64,000 nucleotides of DNA from Rathayibacter sp. VKM Ac-2857 (GCF_013205025.1 NZ_JABMLE010000001.1:248001-312000); one strand, 5' to 3'. Counted from the first letter of the stretch, positions 32,695-41,862 are shown. Made by a program: numbers and translations. Notes: generated by a model not told the origin, from the sequence alone.

Positions 32695-33609
32695 TCAGCG
32701 CGGCGGCCGCTGGCAGTGCGGGCAGAGGTGCGACGAGCGGTTCATGAACGGCACGCGCACGATCGGCTCGCCGCACCGCGGGCAGGGCTTGCCGGTCTGG
32801 CCGTAGGCGTTGAGGCTGTGCGAGAAGTAGCCGGAGGCGCCGTTCACGTTGACGTACTGGGCGTCGAAGCTGGTGCCGCCCTCGGCCAGTGCGCGCTCGA
32901 GCACCGAGCGGACCTCGGCGAAGAGGCGGCGGATCCGCGCCTCGGTCAGCGTCGAGCTCGGGGTCTCGGGGTGCAACTCGGCCGCCCAGAGCGACTCGTC
33001 CGCGTAGATGTTGCCGATGCCGCTGACCAGAGTCTGATCGAGCAGGGAGCGCTTGATGCCGCTGTTCCGGCGCGCCAGAACGGCGAGGACAGCCGTGAGG
33101 TCGAAGTGCGGATCGAGCGGATCGCGGGCGATGTGCGCGACCTGCGACGGCACGGCGCGCAGCCAGTCGCCCTCGACCGCGTCGTCGCCGGCGTAGCCGC
33201 CCGGAGCACCGTCCGCGGTGGGGGCCAGCGAGTCGATCGCCATCGAGCCGAAGATGCGCTGGTCGACGAAGTGCAGGGCCAGTTCACCGTGCTCCGGATG
33301 CTCGATGCCGATCCGGATCCGCGTCAGCCTCGCGAGCGCGGCATCCGCCGTCCGCAGCAGCACCTGCCCGCTCATCCCGAGGTGCACGAGCAGCGCCTCG
33401 TCGCGACCGGCCGGCAGCCAGAGGAACTTGCCGCGCCGCACCGCGCCGCGCAGCCGCCGCCCGACCAGCAGCCCCTCGAACGAGCCGAGCGGATGCACGT
33501 GGCGCTTCAGCGAGCGCTCGTCGACGATCTCGACGCTCGTCACCAGCGCGCCGGTGACGGCGGGAGCGAGACCGGCCCGCACCACCTCGACCTCGGGCAG
33601 CTCGGGCAC
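32695..33609 (-). CDS. mutM: Formamidopyrimidine-DNA glycosylase
   Basis: Base-excision repair enzyme removing 8-oxoguanine and FapyG. The 304-residue protein starts MPELPEVEVVRAGL with the catalytic Pro2 and Glu3. It has the H2TH region GIKRSLLDQTLVSGIGNIYADE and the C-terminal zinc finger GKPCPRCGEPI...HLCPHC. It lies 2 bp after rnc, the usual actinobacterial order rpmF-rnc-mutM. Confidence 0.97.
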   Translation of the reverse strand: MPELPEVEVVRAGLAPAVTGALVTSVEIVDERSLKRHVHPLGSFEGLLVGRRLRGAVRRGKFLWLPAGRDEALLVHLGMSGQVLLRTADAALARLTRIRIGIEHPEHGELALHFVDQRIFGSMAIDSLAPTADGAPGGYAGDDAVEGDWLRAVPSQVAHIARDPLDPHFDLTAVLAVLARRNSGIKRSLLDQTLVSGIGNIYADESLWAAELHPETPSSTLTEARIRRLFAEVRSVLERALAEGGTSFDAQYVNVNGASGYFSHSLNAYGQTGKPCPRCGEPIVRVPFMNRSSHLCPHCQRPPR

Positions 33610-33611
33610 GG

Positions 33612-34373
33612 TCAGTCCCCGGTCGGAGCGGCGGGAGCCGCGGGAGCGACCGGCTCGCCGGGAGCCGTCGCCGAGAGGCGCGTCCAGGCGTCGAGAGCGG
33701 CGGCCATCTCGGCCGCCTTCTTGCTCGTCCCCTCGCCGCGGGCCGTGACGAGCCCGCCGACGATGACGGTGGCGACGAAGACCTTGCTGTGGTCCGGCCC
33801 GGTCGCCGCGATCTCGTAGCGGGGAGCGGGCGCGCCGCGCTCGGCGGCCGCCTCCTGGAGGCTCGTCTTCGGGTCCATCGAGACGCCGAAGCGCAGCGGA
33901 TCCGCGGTCAGCGGAGCGATCAGCCGCAGCACGAGATCGCGCGCCGCATCCGGGCCGGTGCCGAGGTAGACGGCGCCGATGATCGCCTCGACGGTGTCCG
34001 CGAGAATCGACGACTTGTCGCGGCCGCCGGTCATCTCCTCGCCGCGACCGAGGCGGAGGTGCTCGCCCAGGCCGATGCCACGGGCGATCTCCGCGAGCGC
34101 CACGGTCGAGACCAGGCTCGCCCGGCGCTTCGCCAGGTCGCCCTCGCTCAGCGCGGGGTACTCGGTGTAGAGCATGACCGTCACGGCCTGCCCGAGGATC
34201 GAGTCGCCGAGGAACTCGAGGCGCTCGTTGTGCGGGAGGCCGCCGTGCTCGAAAGCGAACGACCGGTGCGTCAGGGCGAGCTCGAAGAGCTCACCGTCGA
34301 GGCTCACGCCGAGCGTGGCCTCCAGACGCGACCGGTCGTCGCTGGAGGGTGTTGCGGAAGTCTGGTTCACCAT
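33612..34373 (-). CDS. rnc: Ribonuclease III
   Basis: Double-strand RNA endonuclease for rRNA maturation and decay. The 253-residue protein has the signature HNERLEFLGDSILG, the ADTVEAIIGAVYLG catalytic segment and a dsRNA-binding domain (SLQEAAAERGAPAPRYEI ... GEGTSKKAAEMAAALDAW). The tail is Ala/Pro-rich. The ATG at 34373 is chosen; a GTG three codons earlier is possible. It follows rpmF by about 50 bp. Confidence 0.96.
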   Translation of the reverse strand: MVNQTSATPSSDDRSRLEATLGVSLDGELFELALTHRSFAFEHGGLPHNERLEFLGDSILGQAVTVMLYTEYPALSEGDLAKRRASLVSTVALAEIARGIGLGEHLRLGRGEEMTGGRDKSSILADTVEAIIGAVYLGTGPDAARDLVLRLIAPLTADPLRFGVSMDPKTSLQEAAAERGAPAPRYEIAATGPDHSKVFVATVIVGGLVTARGEGTSKKAAEMAAALDAWTRLSATAPGEPVAPAAPAAPTGD

Positions 34374-34422
34374 GGACCGCACGGCTCGTGTCGCGGGGCG
34401 ACGCGGAGCCGAAGGGACTGGA

Positions 34423-34626
34423 TCAGACGTTCGCGACCTTGCGGCCCTTGTACTCGAGGAACAGCGCGGTGCCCGCGGAGTCCTCGACGACCTTGGCGCG
34501 GTGCGGGAGGCTGTAGACGGTCTTGCCGTTCTCGACGGTCTTCACCAGGGGCGGGACCTCCGCCTTCCACTGCGAACGACGAGCGTGGGTGTTCGCGCGG
34601 GACTTCTTCCTCTTGGGAACAGCCAT
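34423..34626 (-). CDS. rpmF: 50S ribosomal protein L32
   Basis: A 67-residue basic protein, [18 protein letters not shown], the L32 N-terminus. The zinc-binding CxxC...CxxC pairs of zinc-dependent L32 are absent (no Cys), so it is the zinc-independent C- form. AGAGAGAATC before the ATG serves as ribosome binding site. It is cotranscribed with the upstream DUF177 gene, as is usual. Confidence 0.96.
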   Translation of the reverse strand: MAVPKRKKSRANTHARRSQWKAEVPPLVKTVENGKTVYSLPHRAKVVEDSAGTALFLEYKGRKVANV

Positions 34627-34667
34627 GATTCTCTCTTCTCTAGCTCGGTCGGATCAGGCGGGGCTGA

Positions 34668-35267
34668 TCAGGTTCGGTCGTCTTCGGTGCGCGGCTCGGC
34701 GCCGGCACCACTGTCTGCGGAAGCTCCGGGCGCTGCGGCCCCACCGGTCCCCGACTCGCCCAACCCGGCGAGCGCGGCCCACCTGGAGTCGCGCGGAGCC
34801 TCGGGCTCGGACACGGAGGACTCGGCCAGCCGCTCCCCCGTGACAGGGTCGAGGCCCGGACAATCCGGCCGGCAGACCGGCTGGAACGGCAGCGACAGCA
34901 CCACCGCATCCCTGACCAGAGGTTCAAGATCCACGTGGTCGTCGTGAACCTCATAGTCGAAAGCTTCGTCAGAAGAGTACGCGAAAAGTTCCTGGAACTC
35001 GACATCGACAGGCAGGGAGATGTCGGTGAGGCAGCGGCTGCACTCGCCGACGGCCTCCGCGGACACCTGGACGCTGGCCAGGATGCCCTCGTGCACCGAC
35101 TCGATCCGGACGTCGAGATCGAGCGGCGCGCCCTGGCGGACGGCGACGATGCCCTCGCCGAAGGCCTCGGGCGCCTCGAGGTCGAGACGGTGCTCGCGCA
35201 TCTCCCCCGGGCGGTTCACGATGTCGCGCACGTTCACGGTGAACGGCGTCTTCTTGAAAGTAGTCAC
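34668..35267 (-). CDS. DUF177 (YceD) family protein
   Basis: A 199-residue protein of the YceD/DUF177 family, nearly always upstream of rpmF and linked to 23S rRNA accumulation. It shows LDLDVRIESVHEGILASVQVSAEAVGECSRCL and a later PVCRPDCPGLDPVTGE. The two Cys pairs probably bind zinc. The C-terminal 40 residues are disordered (Glu/Ala/Gly-rich). The GTG at 35267 begins the family homology (VTTFKKTPFTVNVRDI). Confidence 0.9.
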   Translation of the reverse strand: MTTFKKTPFTVNVRDIVNRPGEMREHRLDLEAPEAFGEGIVAVRQGAPLDLDVRIESVHEGILASVQVSAEAVGECSRCLTDISLPVDVEFQELFAYSSDEAFDYEVHDDHVDLEPLVRDAVVLSLPFQPVCRPDCPGLDPVTGERLAESSVSEPEAPRDSRWAALAGLGESGTGGAAAPGASADSGAGAEPRTEDDRT

Positions 35268-35349
35268 GAGGATCGAGCCTAGTCCCCCGCGCCACGCCCG
35301 GGCGGAGGTCCGGCGGATCCCGCCGACGCCCCGCACCCCCACTCCTCAA

Positions 35350-35383
35350 AAGTTGCGGTAGTCGCGATCGACTACCGCAACTT
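35350..35383. repeat. 34-bp palindrome, copy 1
   Basis: 15-bp perfect arms AAGTTGCGGTAGTCG / CGACTACCGCAACTT with a CGAT centre. It lies between the ABC substrate-binding gene and the DUF177 gene; a twin lies 59 bp away. Confidence 0.85.
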
Positions 35384-35442
35384 CCGCGGAGTCGCAGAGT
35401 CCCGCTTCCGCCGCCGCGGCGAAGCAGAGGGTCAACACGCAA

Positions 35443-35476
35443 AAGTTGCGGTAGTCGGGGACGACTACCGCAACTT
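35443..35476. repeat. 34-bp palindrome, copy 2
   Basis: Identical 15-bp arms with a GGGA centre. The 21 bp to the stop of the substrate-binding gene would allow terminator function, but the tandem pair suggests a repetitive element. Confidence 0.85.
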
Positions 35477-35497
35477 CTGAGGGGTGGGAGGGGCGCG

Positions 35498-36649
35498 TCA
35501 GGCGCCGCCCGCCTCCAGGGTCACCTCGATCGGCTCGTAGTCGGCACCGCTGGTGTCGACGCCCTCGTCGGCGAGCTCGGCGAGCGCCTTCTCGACGTAC
35601 TCGTTCGAGTAGGCGGTCTCCGGCGGGTCCTCGCTGATGATCGTCGCGCCGGTCTCGTTCTCGGTCGTCTTGGCGATGTCGACCGTCTGGTCCCAGGCGG
35701 CCTCGTCGATCATCCCGACGCCGTTCGTGGAGGGCCAGATCAGCTTGTTGACCTCGTTGGTCATCCAGAGCTGGTGGCTCGTGCCGAGCGTGGAGCCGGC
35801 CGCGGTGACGATGTCCGCCGCCTCCTGCGGGTTGTCCTTCGCGTAGATCCAGCCCTTGATCGACGCCTTGATGAAGGCGACGGTCTGCTCGGCGTAGGCG
35901 TCGTCGCTCGAGAGCTTGTCCGCGTCGGCCCAGATCGCGTCCTGCAGCATCGCGGTGCCGACGTCGTTCCAGCTGATCACGTTGAGGTCGTCCGGCGTGT
36001 ACAGCTCGCCCGTGGCCGGGTTCGTCGACTCGAGGACCTGCGCGTACTCGTTGTAGGTCATCGCCTGCGCCGCGTCGATGTCGCCCGCGAGGAAGCCGTT
36101 CATGTCGAACTGCTGCTGCACGAGCGAGATGTCGTCGAGCGCGACCCCGTCCTTCTGCATGCCGGCGAAGAGCTCCCACTCGTTGCCGTAGCCCCAGCTG
36201 CCGACCTGCTTGCCCGCGAGGTCGGCGGGCGAGGTGATGCCCTTGTCCTTGAACGAGATCTGCGTGGTCGCGCTGCGCTCGAAGATCTGCGCGACATCGG
36301 TGATGTTCGCGCCGTTCTCGATCGAGCCGAGCACCTTCGGGACCCAGGAGATCGCGTAGTCGGCGTCTCCGGAGGCGAGGACGTCCTGCGGGACGATGTC
36401 GCCGCCGCCCTCGGCGATGGTGACGTCGAGGCCCTCGTCCTCGTAGTAGCCCTGGTCGACGGCGGCGTAGTAGCCGGCGAACTGGGCCTGGGCGACCCAC
36501 TGGAGCTGCAGGGTGACGGGCGTGAGATCGCCCGAGTCCCCCGAGGCTCCGGAGCCGGTGTCACTGGATGCGCTGCAGCCGGTGAGCGCGAGGCCGACGG
36601 CGGCGAGTCCGGCCGTGGTCGTCATCGCGATGCGCGTGCGTCTGTTCAC
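35498..36649 (-). CDS. NMT1/THI5-like ABC transporter substrate-binding lipoprotein
   Basis: A 383-residue lipoprotein (lipobox LALTGC, Cys25) of the SsuA/THI5-like group that binds pyrimidine precursors, hydantoins or sulfonates. It has TPVTLQLQWVAQAQFAGYYAAVDQGYYEDEGLDVTI near the N-terminus, then the two-lobe pattern (GKQVGSWGYGNEWELFAGMQKDGV). It is the last gene of the pyrimidine/hydantoin operon. Context suggests a pyrimidine-derived ligand. It is preceded by a 225-bp gap with 23-bp tandem repeats. Confidence 0.88.
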   Translation of the reverse strand: MNRRTRIAMTTTAGLAAVGLALTGCSASSDTGSGASGDSGDLTPVTLQLQWVAQAQFAGYYAAVDQGYYEDEGLDVTIAEGGGDIVPQDVLASGDADYAISWVPKVLGSIENGANITDVAQIFERSATTQISFKDKGITSPADLAGKQVGSWGYGNEWELFAGMQKDGVALDDISLVQQQFDMNGFLAGDIDAAQAMTYNEYAQVLESTNPATGELYTPDDLNVISWNDVGTAMLQDAIWADADKLSSDDAYAEQTVAFIKASIKGWIYAKDNPQEAADIVTAAGSTLGTSHQLWMTNEVNKLIWPSTNGVGMIDEAAWDQTVDIAKTTENETGATIISEDPPETAYSNEYVEKALAELADEGVDTSGADYEPIEVTLEAGGA

Positions 36650-36694
36650 TGTTCCTCCTGGTGCGGTGCGGTGCGGGATGCGGCCCGGGCGGGC

Positions 36695-36822
36695 CGGCAG
36701 TGCCGTGGTGCGGATGGAGCGGTGGAGCGGATGGAGCGGTGGAGCGAGTGCAGTGGTGCGGATGGAGCGAGTGCAGTGGTGCGGATGGTGCGAGTGCAGT
36801 GGTGCAGGTGGTGCGTTCGGGT
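36695..36822. repeat. GGAGC/GGTGC-rich tandem repeats upstream of the substrate-binding gene
   Basis: Three copies of a 23-bp unit start at 36746, 36769 and 36792, beginning GAGTGCAGTGGTGCGGATGG. They are preceded by shorter GGTGGAGCGGATGGAGC motifs. All of it lies between the permease and binding-protein genes. The strand is purine- and G-rich. Confidence 0.75.
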
Positions 36823-36874
36823 GGTGCCGAAGGGCCCGCCGACGCGAGCCGGCGGGAGCGGGGGGACGCGCGCC

Positions 36875-37642
36875 TCAGCGCGCGTGGCTGCGCCGGAGCG
36901 CGAGCGCCTCGAGGCCCGCGGTGACGCAGTAGAAGACGAGGCCGACGAGCACGGCCCCGAGCACGTAGGCGTAGGCCAGCGCGTAGTCGCTGCCCGACGC
37001 CGCCGAGGTGATCGACTTGCCGAGCCCGCCGATCGGCCCGCCGAAGTACTCGGCGACCAGCGCCGAGATCACCGCGAGCGAGGAGGCGATCCGCAGCCCG
37101 GTGAAGAAGAACGGCACCGCCCCGGGCAGGGTGATCGTCCGCGCCGTCTGCCACGGCGAGGCGGCGTACGCGCGCATCAGATCGCGGTGCACGGGCGCCG
37201 CCTGACGCAGCCCGCGCAGCGTGTTGACGTACACCGGCACGAAGACCGCGAGCGCCGCCACGAGCTGCCGGGCCGTCTCGACGTTCGCGCCGAACATCGT
37301 GTACAGCACCGGGGCGAGCGCCACGATCGGCACGACGGCCGCCGCAGCGACGATCGCTGCCACCAGCCCGTCGAAGACCCGCACCAGTGCGGACACCCCG
37401 GCGACGAGCACCGCGAGCACCGCCCCGGCGATCAGCCCGATCAGCGCGTTGCCGCCCGTCACCCGGCTCCCGGCGAGGACCGAGCCCGCGTTCTGCGCGA
37501 ACTCCGCCCCGATCGCGAGCGGCGACGGCAGCACGAACGGCTGCACGTCGAGCGCCGAGACGCCGACCTGCCAGAGCAGCAGCGCCACGACGCCCAGCAC
37601 GAGCGGGGCGACGACCGCCCGGGCGAGCGCGGGGCTGTTCAC
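36875..37642 (-). CDS. ABC transporter permease (second)
   Basis: A 255-residue BPD-type permease with about six TM segments and the EAA loop LMRAYAASPWQTARTITLPGAVPFFFTGLRIA (residues about 155-186). Its GTG start overlaps the ATPase stop. Together with the 38451-39329 product it would form a heterodimeric membrane channel. Confidence 0.9.
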   Translation of the reverse strand: MNSPALARAVVAPLVLGVVALLLWQVGVSALDVQPFVLPSPLAIGAEFAQNAGSVLAGSRVTGGNALIGLIAGAVLAVLVAGVSALVRVFDGLVAAIVAAAAVVPIVALAPVLYTMFGANVETARQLVAALAVFVPVYVNTLRGLRQAAPVHRDLMRAYAASPWQTARTITLPGAVPFFFTGLRIASSLAVISALVAEYFGGPIGGLGKSITSAASGSDYALAYAYVLGAVLVGLVFYCVTAGLEALALRRSHAR

Positions 37643-38454
37643 CGGTTCTCCACCCCGCGCGGCACCGCGGCGGCGTCGCCGTGCAGCAGCTCGCGCACGG
37701 CGCCGACGTCCGAGAAGAACGCCGCGTCCTCACGCACCCCGGCCTCGCGCTCGGAGGAGTCGGGCAGCGCGATCCGCAGCACGTCGCGGATCCGCCCGGG
37801 CCGCGGCGACATCACCACGACGCGGTCGGAGAGGAACACCGCCTCCGGGATCGAGTGCGTCACGAAGACCACGGCGGCGCCCGTCTCGCTCCGGATGCGC
37901 AGCAGCTCGGTCTGCATCCGCTCGCGCGTCATCTCGTCCAGGGCGCCGAACGGCTCGTCCATCAGCAGCAGCCTGGGGCTCTCGGCGAGGGCGCGCGCGA
38001 TCGCGACCCGCTGCTGCATCCCGCCGGAGAGCTGGTCGGGGTAGGAGTCGGCGAAGTCGCCGAGCCCCACGAGCGCCAGCAGCTCGTCGACGCGGGAGCG
38101 GCGCGCGGCGGCGCCCACCCCGTGCAGCTCGAGCGGCAGCGCGATGTTCGAGCGGATGCTCCGCCAGGGCAGCAGCCCCGCCTGCTGGAAGGCGATGCCG
38201 TACTCCTGGTCGAGCCGCGCGCGCCGCGCCGTCTTGCCGAACACCGAGATCGTGCCGGAGGTCGGCTCGTCGAGGTCGGCGATCAGGCGCAGGAGCGTCG
38301 ACTTGCCGCAGCCGGAGGGCCCGATCAGCGAGACGAACTCCCCCGCGGCGATCTCGAGCGAGACGGTGTCGAGCGCGGTGACGCTCGTGCTCTTCTTCGT
38401 GGTGAACGTCTTCGTGACGGAGTCGACGACGACGGCCGGTTCGGCAGCGCTCAT
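37639..38454 (-). CDS. ABC transporter ATP-binding protein (SsuB/ThiZ type)
   Basis: A 271-residue nucleotide-binding subunit with Walker A GPSGCGKST, Q-loop FQQAGLLPW, signature LSGGMQQRVAIARAL and Walker B LLLMDEPFGALDE, followed by the switch His in VTHSIPEA. It lies between two permease genes with 4-bp overlaps at both ends, so all three are co-translated. Confidence 0.95.
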   Translation of the reverse strand: MSAAEPAVVVDSVTKTFTTKKSTSVTALDTVSLEIAAGEFVSLIGPSGCGKSTLLRLIADLDEPTSGTISVFGKTARRARLDQEYGIAFQQAGLLPWRSIRSNIALPLELHGVGAAARRSRVDELLALVGLGDFADSYPDQLSGGMQQRVAIARALAESPRLLLMDEPFGALDEMTRERMQTELLRIRSETGAAVVFVTHSIPEAVFLSDRVVVMSPRPGRIRDVLRIALPDSSEREAGVREDAAFFSDVGAVRELLHGDAAAVPRGVENR

Positions 38455-39329
38455 GCGGGCTGCTCCCCTCTGCGGAACGGACGGAGGGCGGTGCCGATCA
38501 GGCCGACGGCGCCGGCGGCCGCGAGGCCCACCAGCACCGCGCCCAGGATCGGCGCCCAGGGCTTGGCGGGATCTCCCCCGGCGGAGGAGGCGAACTCGAT
38601 GATCATCCGGCCGATGCCGCCGCGCAGACCGATCGAGACCTCGGCGACGACGGTGCCGATGACGGCGCTGACGGCGCCGAGCCGGAGCGCCGGAAGCAGG
38701 AACGGCACGCTCGCGGGCAGACGCAGCCGCAGCAGCGTCTTCCACCAGCCGACGCCGTAGACGCGCATCAGCTCGACCTGGTGCGCCGACGGCGCGTTCA
38801 GACCGCGCAGCGCGCCGATCGAGACCGGGAAGAAGGCGAGGTAGGAGGCGATCAGCGCCACCGACATCCAGTTCTCCCAGGTGAAGGCGCCGAGCTCGAG
38901 CTGCGAGCCCCAACGGCGCACCAGCGGCGCGATCGCGATCAGCGGCACCGTCTGGCTCAGCACGATCCACGGCAGCACCGCGGACTCGGCCGTGCGGAAG
39001 CGCTGCATCAGAACCGCGAGCAGCAGCCCGACCACCACGCCGACGACCCAGCCCACGGCCGCGACGCCCAGCGAGAAGGCGCTGGCCTGCAGCACCGCGA
39101 GCCAGAGCACCGGGGCGTTGCGGGCACCGGTGATCGGCTCCGCGAGCCGGCCGGCGATCTCCCAGAGGTGCGGCATCGCGATGGCGCTGGTGCGCGGGAG
39201 CACGGTGACGCCCTGGATCACGACGCCGGTCTCCGGTCCGAGGGCCTTGTAGACCTCCCAGAGCACCGCGAGCAGGAGCAGCCCGGCCGCGCCGAGCAGG
39301 ACCCCGCGCGTCGCGGCCGGCGACCTCAT
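38451..39329 (-). CDS. ABC transporter permease (first)
   Basis: A 292-residue permease with an N-terminal TM and about five more. Its EAA loop is LMRVYGVGWWKTLLRLRLPASVPFLLPALRLG. It overlaps the oxidoreductase stop and the ATPase start by 4 bases each. It differs in length and N-terminus from the other permease, so they are ancient paralogues. Confidence 0.9.
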   Translation of the reverse strand: MRSPAATRGVLLGAAGLLLLAVLWEVYKALGPETGVVIQGVTVLPRTSAIAMPHLWEIAGRLAEPITGARNAPVLWLAVLQASAFSLGVAAVGWVVGVVVGLLLAVLMQRFRTAESAVLPWIVLSQTVPLIAIAPLVRRWGSQLELGAFTWENWMSVALIASYLAFFPVSIGALRGLNAPSAHQVELMRVYGVGWWKTLLRLRLPASVPFLLPALRLGAVSAVIGTVVAEVSIGLRGGIGRMIIEFASSAGGDPAKPWAPILGAVLVGLAAAGAVGLIGTALRPFRRGEQPA

Positions 39330-40342
39330 GCCTTGGCCACGATGTGCGGGCCGAGGGCGGGGATGACGCGCTCGCCGTACACGCGCAGCGTCTCCTCCTT
39401 GTTGTCGTGCTGGAGGTAGCCGGCGAACTGCGTGACGCCGATCTCGGCGAGCGCCGTCAGCTTCGCGATGTGCTCGTCGGCCGTGCCGAGGACGCAGAAG
39501 CGCTCGACGATCTCGTCGGGGACGAAGGCGGTGTGCGAGTTGCCGGCCCGCCCGTGCTCGTTGTAGTCGTAGCCCTCGCGTCCGGCGATGTAGTCGGTCA
39601 GCGCCTGCGGGACGGCGCCCGACGTGCCGTAGCGGCCGACGATGTCGGCGACGTGGTTGCCGACCATCCCGCCGAACCAGCGGCACTGGTCGTACATGTG
39701 CTCCCGGTCGGTCCCGATGTACATCGGCGCCGCGACGCAGAACTGCAGCGACTCCGGGTCGCGGCCGACGTTCGCCGCCGCGTCCTTGACCGTCTGGATC
39801 ATCCAGCGCGCGATGTCGAGGTCGGCGAGCTGCAGGATGAACCCGTCGCCCGTCTCCCCCGCGAGCTTGAGCGCGAGCGGTCCGTAGGCGGCGACCCACA
39901 TCTCCAGCGAGGAGCCGCGGCTCCACGGGAACTGCAGGGTCGAGCCGTTGTACTCGACCGAGCGGCTGTTGGCGAGCTCGCGGATCACGTGGATCGACTC
40001 CCGCAGCGTCTTCAGCGTCGTGGGAGCGCCGCCGGTGACGCGGACGGCGGAGTCGCCGCGGCCGATGCCGCAGACGGTGCGGTTGCCGTACATCTCGTTG
40101 AGCGTCGCGTGCAGCGAGGCGATGACGGTCCAGTCGCGGGTCGCCGGGTTGGTGACCATCGGGCCGACGGTGATCCGGTGGGTCTTCTCGAGGATCTGCG
40201 AGTAGATGACGTACGGCTCCTGCCAGAGCAGGTGCGAGTCGAACGTCCACGCGTAGTCGAAGCCGTAGGTCTCGGCGAGGACGGCGAGCGCGACGGTGCG
40301 CGAGGCGGGCGGGTTGGTCTGGAGGACGACTCCGAAGTCCAT
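39326..40342 (-). CDS. LLM-class flavin/F420-dependent oxidoreductase (TIGR03842-like)
   Basis: A 338-residue luciferase-like TIM-barrel oxidoreductase: MDFGVVLQTNPPASRTVALAVLAETYGFDYAWTFD, HRITVGPMVTNPATRDWTVIAS, TVCGIGRGDSAVRVTG and GETGDGFILQLAD. This subfamily is associated with dihydropyrimidinase genes. It may reduce a pyrimidine or oxidise a hydantoin-related product; F420 or FMN could be the cofactor. AAGGAAG precedes the ATG. It is coupled to the ABC importer downstream and 39 bp from the dihydropyrimidinase. Confidence 0.85.
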   Translation of the reverse strand: MDFGVVLQTNPPASRTVALAVLAETYGFDYAWTFDSHLLWQEPYVIYSQILEKTHRITVGPMVTNPATRDWTVIASLHATLNEMYGNRTVCGIGRGDSAVRVTGGAPTTLKTLRESIHVIRELANSRSVEYNGSTLQFPWSRGSSLEMWVAAYGPLALKLAGETGDGFILQLADLDIARWMIQTVKDAAANVGRDPESLQFCVAAPMYIGTDREHMYDQCRWFGGMVGNHVADIVGRYGTSGAVPQALTDYIAGREGYDYNEHGRAGNSHTAFVPDEIVERFCVLGTADEHIAKLTALAEIGVTQFAGYLQHDNKEETLRVYGERVIPALGPHIVAKA

Positions 40343-40381
40343 GGGGCTTCCTTCGTTGCGGTGGAAAAGAGGGACTTCAGG

Positions 40382-41806
40382 TCAGATCAAATATTGAGAC
40401 AACCCGCGCTTGATGTACTTGCCGTCCCCGGCGGTGCCGATGTAGTCCCCGTCGTCGACGACGACCTTGCCGCGGGAGATCACGGTGTCGACGTGGCCGT
40501 CGATCTCGAAGCCCTCCCAGGCGGAGTAGTCCATGTTCATGTGGTGGCTGCGGCCCTCGCCGATGCCGATCGAGGTGTGCCCGTTCGGGTCGTAGACGAC
40601 GACATCGCCGTCGGCGCCGGGCTGAATGACGCCCTTCTTCCCGTACATGCCGAACATCCGCGCGGGAGTGGTCGAGGTGAGTTCCACCCAGCGCGGCAGC
40701 GAGATCTGCCCGGACACGACGCCCTGGTACATCAGGTCCATCCGGTGCTCGACCGAGCCGATGCCGTTGGGGATCTTGGAGAAGTCGCCGACGCCCATGT
40801 CCTTCTGGCCCTTCATGCAGAAGGGGCAGTGGTCGGTGGAGACCATCTGGATGTCGTTGGTGCGCAGCGACTGCCACATGTGGTGCTGGTGCCCCTCCGC
40901 CTTCGAGCGCAGCGGCGTGGAGCACACCCACTTCGCACCCTCGAAGCCCGGCGCGCCGAGCTGCTCCTCGAGCGAGAGGTAGAGGTACTGCGGGCAGGTC
41001 TCGCCGAAGACGTTCATGCCGCGGTCGCGGGCCTGCGCGATCTGCTCGACCGCCTGCTTCGCCGACACGTGCACCACGTAGAGCGGCGCGCCGGTGAGGT
41101 CGGCGATCATGATCGCCCGGTGCGTCGCCTCCTCCTCCGCCTGCCACGGCCGCGAGGTGCCGTGGAAGTAGGGAGAGGTGTTGCCGGCGGCGAGCGACTG
41201 CTTCACCAGCTCGTCGATGATCGCGCCGTTCTCGGCGTGCATCATCATCATCGCGCCGTTCGACGCGCCCTTCTGGAACGCCCGGAGGATCTGCCCGTCG
41301 TCCGAGAGGAACACGCCCTTGTAGGCCATGAACAGCTTGAAGCTGGTCACGCCCTCGTCCATCAGCTCGTCCATCGCCACCAGGGACGAGTCCTGCACAT
41401 CGGAGAGGATCTGGTGGAAGCCGTAGTCGATGGCGCAGTTGCCGGCCGCCTTCTCCTGCCAGGCCTGGTAGCGGTCGACGACGCTCTCGCCCGGGTACTG
41501 CACCACGAAGTCGACGATCGAGGTGGTCCCGCCCCAGGCCGCGGCCCGGGTGCCGGTCTCGAAGGTGTCCGAGGCGAAGGTGCCGCCGAACGGCATCTCC
41601 ATGTGCGTGTGCGCGTCGATCCCGCCCGGGATGACGTACTTGCCGGCCGCGTCGATCACGCGGTCGACGTTCGCCGCGAGGTCGAAGCCCAGCAGCGTCG
41701 AGCCGGGCGCGAGCACCGCGGCGATGGTCTCGCCGTCGATCAGGACGTCGGCGGTGGCGGTGCCGGTCGCGTTGACGACCGTGCCGTTCGTGATGAGGGT
41801 CTTCAT
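40382..41806 (-). CDS. hydA: Dihydropyrimidinase / D-hydantoinase
   Basis: Zinc amidohydrolase opening dihydrouracil, dihydrothymine or hydantoins. The 474-residue protein has GGIDAHTHMEMPFGGT, the carboxylated lysine in TSFKLFMAYKG, MMMMHAENGAIID, YVVHVSAKQAVEQ and QMVSTDHCPFCMKGQK. The last segment is characteristic of dihydropyrimidinases and differs from the allantoinase at 16199. The ATG follows GAGGAGC. Its product is the substrate of the nitrilase-family gene upstream. Confidence 0.94.
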   Translation of the reverse strand: MKTLITNGTVVNATGTATADVLIDGETIAAVLAPGSTLLGFDLAANVDRVIDAAGKYVIPGGIDAHTHMEMPFGGTFASDTFETGTRAAAWGGTTSIVDFVVQYPGESVVDRYQAWQEKAAGNCAIDYGFHQILSDVQDSSLVAMDELMDEGVTSFKLFMAYKGVFLSDDGQILRAFQKGASNGAMMMMHAENGAIIDELVKQSLAAGNTSPYFHGTSRPWQAEEEATHRAIMIADLTGAPLYVVHVSAKQAVEQIAQARDRGMNVFGETCPQYLYLSLEEQLGAPGFEGAKWVCSTPLRSKAEGHQHHMWQSLRTNDIQMVSTDHCPFCMKGQKDMGVGDFSKIPNGIGSVEHRMDLMYQGVVSGQISLPRWVELTSTTPARMFGMYGKKGVIQPGADGDVVVYDPNGHTSIGIGEGRSHHMNMDYSAWEGFEIDGHVDTVISRGKVVVDDGDYIGTAGDGKYIKRGLSQYLI

Positions 41807-41862
41807 CGATGCTCCTCGGTGGTTCCGGTGCTGCGGCGGTCGCGCGGCCCGTGCTTCGGCGG

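Noticed and set aside
36650-36874. Small gene in the gap before the ABC substrate-binding gene
   Set aside because: Open frames here are translations of the GGAGC/GGTGC tandem repeats with no start context or homology.
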